Shown here piece after piece: positions 56,901 to 64,000 of a DNA stretch of 64,000 nt. Origin of the DNA: Prochilodus magdalenae (taxonomy: Eukaryota; Chordata; Actinopteri; Characiformes; Prochilodontidae); NCBI GenBank assembly GCA_024036415.1, contig JAMWET010006971.1:38501-102500 (forward strand). The letters are read 5' to 3'. The stretch's first letter is position 1; every line of letters starts with the position of its first letter. The notes beneath the pieces are model-generated. The model worked only from the letters and a program-made list of their open reading frames with translations. It did no database searches and was not told where the DNA came from. Both the position numbers and the translations under genes were made by a program.

Positions 56901-57740
56901 GCAGAAGTATATGTTTACCTGTGCAGGTGTGTAGCCTATCTGTGAGGTATGTATTGACCGTGAAGGTACAGCTACATATGTTTACCTGTGCAGAAGTATA
57001 TGTTTACCTGTGCAGGTGTGTAGCATATCTGTGAGGGGTGTATTGACCGGGAAGGTACACTCATGGCTCGGGCAGCAAACTGCAAGCAACTCATAGTCTC
57101 AGTAACTGAGGATGACTGAGCCGCCATGCTCACCAGCAGACAGGTCCGACAGTTTCCTCCGAGACTGAAGCAAACACGCAGTAATTAGCACACAGCTAAC
57201 ACAGACAGCATCAGGCACAGTGTTCTCAGCATTACATGCAGGAGCATGCAAAGTGCATGCTGACTAGATAAGCTACGAGAAGCTAAATGAAACATAGCAT
57301 GATTGCCAGTGATGAACTGTGTCCAGGGCAATGGATTCTTTAGAAAGGACCACTGAAATTAAATTGTAGACCAGGATTAGGGGCCATACTTGTACAGTTT
57401 ACATGTACTGTATGTTTCATGTGGGTTTATGGACAATACCAGCTGTAATTCATTTTGATCTGATCATTTCCCAGCCTTTCATTATCAGGAAGAACACAGC
57501 CTTTACACAACTCTCCTTCAGACTGTCTGTAGGAACAACTCCTAGATCAGCTGAACCTCTCAGACTGTTTCTGTAGCTGAGCATTTATGTACAGCCTGTA
57601 TAAACTCTCAGGTCCCTATGGAAACGTTAACACTGTTTACAAATTACATTTAATTACCTCATAGTTCAAACTTGATGATATTGCTCTTTATCTTGATTAG
57701 ACTATTTGTCCTGCCACTAACACTATGGAGCTTTATGATC

Positions 57741-57773
<33 letters not shown>

Positions 57774-60253
57774 GATGCTCACCAGTCTCTCAGAGCGCGG
57801 GTGAGTTTGGACTCTCTGTATGGAACATGCTGGCAGCCTACAGCGCTCAGAGAAAAGATCACCTGCAATTACAGAAAACTATATTACCCACAATACCTTG
57901 TTACACAGTAGTAATATTTAAACTAAACCAGGAGGACTGTAGTCCACTTGTTTCTTTGTATGCTGTATTACCCTGTTCTTCAATGGTAAGGACTCTCTCA
58001 CAGAGCAGGTATTATGTCGCTGGTAGATCATTCTTAGCACTGCAGTGACATGGTGGTGGTGTGTGAGTGTGTGTTGTGCTAGTCCACTCTATTAGACACT
58101 CCTTGGTGGTCCACCTTGTAGATGTACAGTCAGAGACGATAGCTCATCTGCTGCTGCACAGTGCAGTGTTGGTCAGGCGCTAGTCCTTCATCAGTGGTCA
58201 CAGGACGCTGCCTACAGGACACTGCGCATAGGACGCTGCCCATCGGACGCTGGCGACAGGCCGCTGCCCACAGGACACTGCCCACAGGAAGCTACCGGTA
58301 CCATTATTGGTTGTTGGACCATTCTCAGTCCAGCAATGAAACTGAGGTTTCCAGCAGCACTGCTGTGTCTGATCCACTTACACCAGCACATCACACACTA
58401 ACACACCATCACCAGATGAATGTCACTGCAGTGCTGAGAATGAACACCACCCATATAGTACCTGCTCTGTGGTGGTCCTGCGGGGGTCCTGACCATTAAA
58501 GAACAGGGTAATACAGTATACAGAGAAACAGATGGACTACAGTCTGTAACTGCAGAACTACAGAGTGTCCTATGTGGTCAGTGGAGCTGATAGAATGGAC
58601 AATCAGCAGTCAGTGTAGATACAAGGAGGTGCATATGTACTGTAGTCTGTCGGTTGCTGTCAGTGTCTGATCAGAGAGCAGGCTGGATGTGATGCATTAT
58701 ATTCCCTCCAGGGTGTTATCTTGTTTTTGTTTTCAGAGAGTCCAGAACTGCTCTGAAGGGAGGGAAAGAGCCGCCCTTATCTTGCAGCGGCAGTGTGGCC
58801 CCTTTCAGTGTCCTCTTCAACTGGGGTTCATTTATTTTAAAACATGACCCCGGTTTTTCCCTCACAAGCATAACAGAAACACATTTAATCACTGAAGCCT
58901 GTTATGCCATGGATAACAAAAGCACTGAGCCATTTAAGATTAATTGGTTCTGACTTGTAGTTTAGTGCAGTGAGGGCAGATTCTATACTTTCAGTTCAGC
59001 CCACGTCGATGTTTATAGGTAGAGGAGGAGATGTTTTATTCATGATCTGAATTGGAGGAAAAGTGTTTCTTGCACTGTTAGCTAAACCCTATTGGGATGG
59101 GATAAGCTATAAATGGGGAGGGGGGTTAATCTAATGTAATAAGTGATTTTAGGTCCATCCAAATGCACAGTTTATAGAATTCCTGTAGTAAAATCACTTT
59201 ACTCCACATCCCCATGTGGAACTAATCCTGTATCAATAGGGCTTAGGTCTAACTTAAGTCTTCTAAACAGCAGTAGACTAATCGATTATTCATCATTACC
59301 ACATTTATTAAAAAGGACTCGGTATGTATGTATGTATACTTGTACATTCTTATTTATTTTCCATAAGGATGGCTTTTTTTTATTTTATCTTAGTTTGTAC
59401 ATGTTTATTATTTGTTTTGATCCTTTTTTTAATTAATTAATTTATTTATTTATATATTTTTTCTTTTTTTTCTAGTGAGGGTATTGTATGTTTGTGTGTT
59501 TAGATATGCTTACTGTTTACAATACATTGTAATATAATTGCATTTTCTAAATAATAATAAAAATTATGAAAAAAAAAAAAAAAGGACTTGGGCCGGCAGA
59601 TGCTGCAGTTTGTAGTGTGGGATGTACACTGTAGAGGAGTTTTGTGATGACGTTAGTCAGAAACTGGTCTGTAGTGGAGATAAAGTTCATGCCTTTTTAA
59701 CTTTAAAAGTCCTAAAAATAGTTATCGGGAGAGACGTCCATAAAGCTGGCAGTAACAAGCTGTTCAGCTAGGTATATGAGTAAACCTAGAACAGTTTAGG
59801 CTTTACACCAACTAAAGAACATATTAAACACAGATTAGGTTTTTAAACCACTGCTGGGACTGGCATCCAGCTGATACACTAATCGTCAAAAGTTGAACCC
59901 AGAAGGAAGTGTGGGATTGCAGTGCTATTGGGAAATTCTGAATAAAATTCCTTCTTTGGTATTTTTATTACATGTTTGTTTACATGCGTGTATTTCAGTG
60001 CTGTTCTCTCCTCCTGCCTGTTCACTGAGGTTTGTCAGGTTTATCAGTCACTATCCTCAACTGGTCATCTTTTAAGTGGGGAGCTCATATTTACTATAAT
60101 CCTGATGATACATGAAGACTGAATAAGAGTAATACTCACGTTCCTGAAGATGGTGAGAGAGCGTTTGAGAATTTTCGCCTCCTGTGGGTTTTCAGGAGCA
60201 ACATGGAAACTCCTCCTCACATCCTGGACTGTGGAATTGCGGAACGTAGCCTG

Positions 60254-60328
<75 letters not shown>

Positions 60329-60551
60329 AACAAGTGTAGTTTATTAAGACTAGACACAACCCCTTTAAAACAAGGTTATAATTCAGTAATTACAAATGTA
60401 TTCACTAATCATTATGCATTATTAGTATCGAACACAAATTAATCCATGTCTACAACAAACTGTTCAGTATCTAGAATCAGATACTTGTTTATTAAGGGTT
60501 TATTAAAATATTGAGTAACCACTATGAATTATGAAGCATCTACTATGAGTC

Positions 60552-60597
<46 letters not shown>

Positions 60598-60833
60598 ATC
60601 AGTCTTACTTTTCCTGAACTTGCAAGATCCACCTAGAAAGCAAAAAGAACACAATCATTACTTCCTGATAAGCACACACACACACACACACACACACAAA
60701 TATAGACTAACACACACACTCTCTCACACACACACACACACAAATATAGACTAACACACACACTCTCTCACACACACACAAATATAGACTAACACACACA
60801 CTCTCTCACACACACACACACACAAATATAGAC

Positions 60834-60866
<33 letters not shown>

Positions 60867-60873
60867 TATAGAC

Positions 60874-60906
<33 letters not shown>

Positions 60907-60956
60907 TATAGACTAACACACACACACACACACACACAAATATAGACTAACACACA

Positions 60957-60992
<36 letters not shown>

Positions 60993-63900
60993 TATAGACT
61001 AACACACACACACACACACACACAAATATAGACTAACACACACACACACACACACACAAATATAGACTAACACACACTCACACACACACACAAATATAGA
61101 CTAACACACACACTCTCACACACACACACACACAAATATAGACTAACACACACACACACACACACACACAAATATAGACTAACACACACTCACACACACA
61201 CACAAATATAGACTAACACACACACTCTCTCACACACACACACACACAAATATAGACTAACACACATTCACACACACAAATATAGACTAACACTCACACA
61301 CACATACACATACACACACAAATATAGACAAACACACACTCACACACACACACACACATACACACACACAAATATACACTAACACACACTCACACACACA
61401 CACACAAATATAGACAAACACACACTCACACACACACACACATACACACACACACACAAATATACACTAACACACACTCACACACACATACACACACACA
61501 AACACACACACAAATATACACTAACACACACTCACACACACACAAATATACACTAACACACACTCACACACACACACACACACACATATACACTAATACA
61601 CACTCACACACACACACACAAATATACACTAACACACACTCACACACACAAATATACACTAACACACACTCACGCACACACACACACAAACACACACACA
61701 CACACACACACAGTAGTTACTGTGATGATATCGGCTTACCAGAGTCAGCTTGCTGGCTGTAAAAAGTCCCTCTAGAACATTCAAACAAACACACACCTAC
61801 AATAAGTTCCATATGTATTAAATACGGAAGTATACATACGTAATAGTAATATTTTGTGTTGTATGCAGTATATGCAAATATATAGAATATGCCCTGTATG
61901 TATTATACAGTGGCCAACTATGACAAAAACCTGATATGAAGAAAACAGCACAAAACTATGAGAATGCTCATTTCTGCCAGCTCCCTCAAACAATTATATA
62001 AATATGTTAGCACTAACAATTCACATTTACATATTTTAGCTGTTCTAGATTAAACATGTGAAGCTTGTAACAGATATTAAACATTAACATGAGCTCACTG
62101 AACAAATAAATGAGTCCCCTGTGACTGAATCGTATCCAATAGTGTGTAACACCACCACAAGTGCTAATAACAGCTGTGATTGAATTTGACATGTACTGGA
62201 CAAGTTTCTGGAAGCAGGCCACATCAATGTTTAGTCACTCTTACGTCAAAGATTTGGTCAGTTGGGCCAGATTTAGTCAATACCTTCCCTGGTAGGCCTA
62301 TACACCTGCAGATTCAGCTACTTCCATCACACTATGGTCTTTGGCACGCCTACACACTGTCATTCCTATTAGCCAATCATTAACATCTGCTCTGGAGCCA
62401 TTTCCCACACATGGAACGAGACATTCCCTGCACTGTAGCACCTCTTCTCAATCTATGGATCCCGTCACTCACACACTGTAGGTATGTATTGACCCATCCT
62501 CCTCGTGCACAGGAACCTGAAAGTATTACCACCTTAAACACACAAGTTGACTAATGTTTTGTCCAGGAAGCCTTCAAATGTCAAAGTCCCGAGGTTAGTG
62601 TCCTGGAAAAGCACAAACACAGACATGCACACACTCGTGTGGATAATGTTATTAAAGGAAAGAATCCAGTTAGGATGTGTAACAGTGAGCTAGGGGAGCG
62701 CTGGGAGTCTGGAATGCCCTTATCTCTCTACAATAACACAAACTCGCTCTCGTGGGGGCCTTACTGACCCAGCAGGGGAGGCTCGGGTTGTGTAATTGTT
62801 TGATGGATGTAACGAGATTGCTTTCACAAAACTAAAGAATGTAATAATTGGTGTGTTTGGCTGAGTCTAAGAATAGAGCACTGGATTCCTCACTGCTTAT
62901 ATCAACCCGCACAATCACACACGGAGCGAAGCATACTGCGAGTACTCACTGTGTGTTGTACTACAGAACAGTGCAATAGTCACGTTACTCATTTCTCAGG
63001 GACAACTGTAGGATATAAGATAATATCTGCTAGCAGAGGGAGGAGCTCAAAGGAAGCTCTCAAAACCAAAAATGGACCACCTAACAACCACCTGGAAAAC
63101 TTGGTGGACCCGCCAACACTGTCCCTATCAGAAAACCAGCAGTTAAAGCTTTCATCTCTGAGAGAGAGGAGAACATCAAGCTGCACTCCTGCTTCACATC
63201 TGAGAACATCCACAGGTGCTCCTGTCCATCCTTCCACTGTGAGATGACACCTCAACACTATGGAGGTCTGAAGGGAGGTGTAGGGGTTCAAGAAGCTCCT
63301 CACTGAGAAAAGGAGACACGCACATCCAACAAAGAAGCTGCTGGTGTTCTCAGAACAATGGACTGACCACCCCAGAGTTCCGAATGTGAGACTACTGCTA
63401 AGTGTTGCTATATCACAGCTGTGTGGCAACCTGGGCCAGCCACCTTGATGATACTTGATGAGACTGGGCACCTGTTTGTTGCTACGTCACAGCTACGTGG
63501 CTGGCTGCTGCAGCCTGAGGCTCCAAAATCTACATTTACATTATTTAGCTGACGCTCTTATCCAGAGCAACTTACAAGGTTAATGATTACAGGCAGGCCA
63601 ATGTAGTGTTAGGAGTCTTGCCCAAGGACTCTTATTGGTGTAGCTCAGCTAGTCACCCAGACTGGGATTCGAACCCCAGTCTCCCACATGTAGAGGTGGC
63701 ACCCTGAGTAGTGGTGTTACCCACTGAGCTACCCCAACCACCATGGATCCATGGTGGAGCTGATTGTGGCAACCACCACAATCTATGGATCCCATCACTC
63801 ACACCCCGCAGGGATTTATAGCCCCATCATCCTCGAGTCTCGTACCTGAAGGTACTACTACCTTAAACACACAAGGTGACTCGTTTTTTTTTTTGTCCTG

Positions 63901-64000
63901 TGAGCTTGTAAATGTGTTAATGAAGACTTTACTGTATGTCTGTACAGCCAGCTCTACTAAAACATCAGTGCACATTCAGTCAGAGTGATAAGCTTACCGT
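44417..64000 (-). CDS. Kinesin-motor-like coiled-coil protein (3' part of gene)
   Basis: In-phase minus-strand exons: 63998-64000 (edge), 61740-61756, 60609-60632, 60140-60250, 57783-57829, 57061-57164, 55756-55792, 52582-52681 (donor uncertain), 52294-52483, 50236-50774, 48587-48682, 48445-48492, 47632-47815, 44720-44861 and 44417-44549. They give about 590 residues. The first exons encode the second half of a kinesin motor: [13 protein letters not shown] (switch II), a divergent linker, [32 protein letters not shown] and [10 protein letters not shown]. Linker, charged coiled coil ([20 protein letters not shown]), more heptad-like helix, a Cys-rich stretch and a C-terminal helical domain ([20 protein letters not shown]) follow. 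The motor therefore precedes the coil. Switch II lacks the usual Gly and Glu, so ATPase activity is doubtful. CCDC78-type proteins are one candidate family, but I cannot confirm this. The 5' half of the motor lies outside the window. Confidence 0.8.
44565..44652 (+). repeat. (CA)n microsatellite
   Basis: Interrupted CA repeat immediately upstream, in gene sense, of the kinesin-like last exon. On the sense strand it reads (TG)n, ending close to the acceptor. Confidence 0.95.
44880..46912 (-). repeat. 2-kb polypurine/polypyrimidine minisatellite
   Basis: Units of roughly 60-75 bp combine (GA)n with GAATGGGACAGAGAAAGGGG and TGAAGAATGGGAGAAAATGA. On the sense strand of the kinesin-like gene this is almost pure pyrimidine and ends just upstream of the acceptor of exon 44720-44861. 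All three minus frames stay open for 1.7-2.1 kb because the units lack stops; these are not genes. Confidence 0.96.
46925..47515 (+). repeat. Degenerate ~40-bp CTTACTAAACTGTGGTCAC repeat
   Basis: About 14 diverged copies of a motif with CTTACTAAACTGTGGTCA, AACCTTAA and TTGTTCCCACAT. An old array in the same intron as the polypurine tract. Confidence 0.8.
47928..47957 (+). repeat. (TTA)n microsatellite
   Basis: About ten ATT/TTA triplets in a kinesin-like gene intron. Confidence 0.95.
48700..50030 (-). repeat. 35-bp minisatellite with splice-like motifs
   Basis: About 37 copies of a 35-bp unit (plus strand CTGACCTCCCATCAGTCTGT plus AACAACACTGCATTA). On the gene strand each unit reads TTGTTACAG/ACTGATGGGAG/GTCAGT, an acceptor-like and donor-like pair 11 nt apart. 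It starts within about 20 bp of the acceptor of exon 48587-48682. Confidence 0.97.
50236..50774 (-). CDS. Kinesin-like coiled-coil exon with E/R/K-rich expansion
   Basis: A 539-nt exon (TTCAG/GTGCTG ... GGAG/GTAAAG). It starts [20 protein letters not shown] and [20 protein letters not shown], a normal coiled coil. About 130 residues follow, nearly all E, R, K, S and G (for example [20 protein letters not shown]), likely a purine-repeat-driven expansion. Confidence 0.78.
50905..52085 (+). repeat. 75-bp minisatellite
   Basis: About 15-16 copies of a 75-bp unit (GAGTCTGTTCTACAGTTTCT, CATTAGGTGGAGTGTATAAC, TCTAAGCTCTAAATGTAGGT, ...). Units differ mainly at AGGTGG/ATGTGG/AGGTCG and GGTGCTG/GGTATTG positions. 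It fills most of the intron between exons 50236-50774 and 52294-52483. Confidence 0.97.
52915..55395 (-). repeat. 54-bp minisatellite made of two 27-bp halves
   Basis: About 45 copies of a 54-bp unit (plus GAGTTACTGTACACCAACAC, ACTACTTACAGTACACTAAC, ACATTACACTTACT). The halves TACTGTACACCAACAC and TACAGTACACTAACAC are diverged copies of each other. The sense strand of the host gene contains GTAAGT twice per typical unit. A stop-free plus frame (18-residue period) is a by-product. Confidence 0.97.
56015..56165 (+). mobile_element. MITE family A, left-end fragment
   Basis: Matches the left arm of the element at 10.7-11.2 kb (CTGTATACTGCATTACCCTG, TTCTTCAATGGTCAGGAC, ACCACCACAGAGCAGG) and breaks off at ACACTGACATG next to the 67-bp minisatellite. 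Confidence 0.75.
56185..57055 (-). repeat. 67-bp minisatellite carrying CAG/GTAAAC
   Basis: About 12-13 copies (plus GTGAAGGTACAGCTGCATAT, GTTTACCTGTGCAGGTGTGC, AGCTTATCTGTGAGGTGTGT). The gene strand reads GCACAG/GTAAACATATG in each unit, a good 5' splice-site match. The array directly abuts the weak donor of exon 57061-57164, so the donor's intronic bases belong to the repeat unit. Confidence 0.95.
57061..57164 (-). CDS. Kinesin-like exon: LGGN and motor C-terminus
   Basis: The exon encodes (C)[13 protein letters not shown], then [17 protein letters not shown], matching the last beta strand and alpha6 of kinesin motors. The donor CATGA/GTGTAC is weak, and a 67-bp minisatellite starts directly at it. 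Confidence 0.9.
57742..57770 (+). repeat. (GAT)n microsatellite
   Basis: About nine GAT repeats just inside the intron downstream (gene sense) of exon 57783-57829. Confidence 0.95.
57783..57829 (-). CDS. Kinesin-like exon: [15 protein letters not shown]
   Basis: A 47-nt exon encoding the canonical kinesin loop12/alpha5 signature [15 protein letters not shown]. The borders are CCAG/CAT and ACTG/GTGAGC. A (CAT)n tract begins about 12 nt beyond the donor. Confidence 0.9.
57935..58618. mobile_element. MITE family A, copy 3
   Basis: Same internal sequence and arms as the 10.7-kb copy (TGTATTACCCTGTTCTTCAA ... GAACAGGGTAATACAGTATA). The right arm is complete to GTCAGTGGAGCTG; the left arm is shortened. 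The CACAGGACGCTGCC motif is locally repeated (58198-58290). Confidence 0.78.
58619..59315. other. Intronic, nothing specific seen
   Basis: Part of the intron between exons 60140-60250 and 57783-57829. Both strands were read; no exon or known repeat was recognised. Confidence 0.35.
59320..59583 (+). mobile_element. Short retroposed insert with poly(A) and target duplication
   Basis: An AT-rich ~260-bp segment ends AATAATAATAAAAATTATG and A15. Flanks match: TTAAAAAGGACTCGG on the left and AAAAAGGACTTGG on the right, a probable target-site duplication. It looks like a 5'-truncated LINE 3' end. The class is not determined. Confidence 0.55.
59885..59960 (+). mobile_element. Tc1-derivative end fragment
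   Basis: GTTGAACCCAGAAGGAAGTG followed by TGGGATTGCAGTGCTATTGG matches the ends of the deleted Tc1 copies at 26.2 and 28.9 kb. Only one end is present. Confidence 0.5.
60140..60250 (-). CDS. Kinesin-like exon after switch II
   Basis: The exon has 37 codons ([20 protein letters not shown]...KRSLTIFRN). KRSLTIF corresponds to the INKSLxxL helix of kinesin motors, but the preceding linker is unlike standard kinesins. The acceptor is preceded by a long (TG)n run instead of a pyrimidine tract; the donor is AAC/GTGAGT. Confidence 0.78.
60256..60334 (+). repeat. (CA)n; (TG)n on gene strand at an acceptor
   Basis: A nearly pure CA run. On the gene strand it is (TG)n ending TGTGTGACAG at the acceptor of exon 60140-60250, where a pyrimidine tract would be expected. 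Confidence 0.97.
60556..60596 (+). repeat. (TG)n; (CA)n on gene strand after the microexon
   Basis: About 20 TG dinucleotides. On the gene strand this is (CA)n starting about 13 nt after the donor of the 24-nt microexon. Confidence 0.97.
60609..60632 (-). CDS. Kinesin-like 24-nt microexon (switch II)
   Basis: TTTCTAG/24 nt/GTAAGA encodes VDLASSGK, equivalent to the VDLAGSE(R/K) switch II of kinesins. The length is a multiple of three, so skipping would remove eight residues without a frameshift. It is flanked by (TG)-rich sequence upstream and (CA)n downstream on the sense strand. Confidence 0.72.
60674..61720 (+). repeat. 1-kb (CA)n plus AAATATAGACTAACACAC array
   Basis: CA runs of varying length are punctuated by about 25 copies of AAATATAGACTAACACACAC (later AAATATACACTAACACACTC). 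On the gene strand it is (TG)-rich and fills the whole intron between the 17-nt and 24-nt microexons. Confidence 0.96.
61740..61756 (-). CDS. Kinesin-like 17-nt microexon
   Basis: TTTTTACAG/CCAGCAAGCTGACTCTG/GTAAGC. It needs one base from the previous exon (window-edge exon ending ACG/GTAAGC supplies G) to read ASKLTL, the beta strand before switch II of kinesins. The phase agrees with both neighbours. Confidence 0.65.
62085..62300 (-). pseudogene. Decayed Tc1/mariner remnant, second copy
   Basis: Resembles the 23.5-24.1 kb remnant (CAATAGTGTGTAACACCACC, AACAGCTGTGATTGAATTTG, TACTGGACAAGTTTCTGGA). Only the C-terminal transposase portion is represented, with several stops. Confidence 0.5.
62455..62560 (+). 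repeat. Direct repeat, copy 1 (partner at 63.8 kb)
   Basis: CTATGGATCCCGTCACTCAC ... CATCCTCCTCG ... ACCTGAAAGTATTACCACCT, then TAAACACACAAGTTGACT. A diverged direct copy lies at 63783-63880, 1.33 kb away. Class unknown. Confidence 0.7.
62561..63525. other. Intronic, unclassified repeat-like sequence
   Basis: Contains a stretch (about 63240-63380) with AGGTGTAGGGGTTCAAGAAG, CTCCTCACTGAGAAAAGGAG and GAACAATGGACTGACCACCC that I recognise as dispersed in fish genomes but cannot classify. No exon chain is supported. Confidence 0.35.
63530..63742 (-). mobile_element. tRNA-derived SINE, minus strand
   Basis: Reverse-complement copy of the 37.2-kb SINE family: A-box-like GGTAGCTCAGTGGGTAAC, B box GGTTCGAATCCC (63664-63675 region) and tail with GAGCGTCAGCTAAAT. 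It is about 80-85 percent similar to the other copy by eye. Confidence 0.85.
63783..63880 (+). repeat. Direct repeat, copy 2
   Basis: CTATGGATCCCATCACTCAC ... CATCATCCTCGAG ... TACCTGAAGGTACTACTACC, then TAAACACACAAGGTGACT, matching 62455-62560. It starts about 40 bp after the SINE. Confidence 0.7.

Noticed and set aside
62938..62965. Possible 11-nt exon between CTGTAG and GTGAGTACT on the minus strand
   Set aside because: It is too short and breaks the phase between the window-edge exon and the 17-nt exon.
44417..64000. Naming the kinesin-like gene CCDC78 or a specific KIF
   Set aside because: Motor-before-coil order and the degenerate motor fit a CCDC78-type protein by recollection only. 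Without the 5' half or a database search, a symbol would be a guess.

Overview
The window is genomic DNA of a ray-finned fish. The genes have many short exons and GT-AG introns, Tc1/mariner elements are present in several states of decay, and there are tRNA-derived SINEs, an L2-type LINE remnant and long-TIR MITEs of a kind I associate with otophysan fishes (catfish, characins). The species assignment is inference. No bacterial, viral or CRISPR features are present.

Three protein-coding genes are supported by splice-consistent exons. (1) About 3.2-16.0 kb, minus strand: a 16-exon, 419-residue GDSL phospholipase of the PLB1 type. It has one catalytic domain, a signal peptide and a C-terminal hydrophobic segment. 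(2) 18.8-36.1 kb, plus strand: rlf, an eight-exon, 2012-residue C2H2 zinc-finger protein of the RLF/ZNF292 family. Its last exon is 5 kb long and it has a CpG-rich promoter. These two genes are divergent, about 2.8 kb apart. (3) 44.4 kb to the right edge, minus strand: the 3' part of a kinesin-motor-like coiled-coil gene (14 exons, about 590 residues). Its 5' part lies beyond the window. It converges on rlf.

Region by region: 0-3 kb, no gene apart from probable 3' UTR; 3-16 kb, the phospholipase gene with a 42-bp minisatellite, splice-donor-like repeats and MITEs in its introns; 16-18.7 kb, an inverted-repeat element and AT-rich repeats; 18.7-36.3 kb, rlf, carrying a Tc1 element with 1.6-kb structure, two internally deleted Tc1 derivatives, a MITE and a perfect 62-nt palindrome in its introns; 36.3-44.4 kb, intergenic, with a SINE, a 3.2-kb 34-bp VNTR, an 18-bp repeat and LINE remnants; 44.4-64 kb, the kinesin-like gene, whose introns consist largely of different minisatellites.

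The main unexplained signals are two. First, several intronic arrays carry one or two 5' splice-site-like motifs (GTAAGT, CAG/GTAAAC, GAG/GTCAGT, CAG/GTAAC) per unit on the sense strand, some beside weaker genuine donors. Second, a 24-nt microexon encoding the degenerate switch II of the kinesin-like motor lies between long UG and CA repeats that could pair. All exon calls come from reading the sequence; none has transcript support here.
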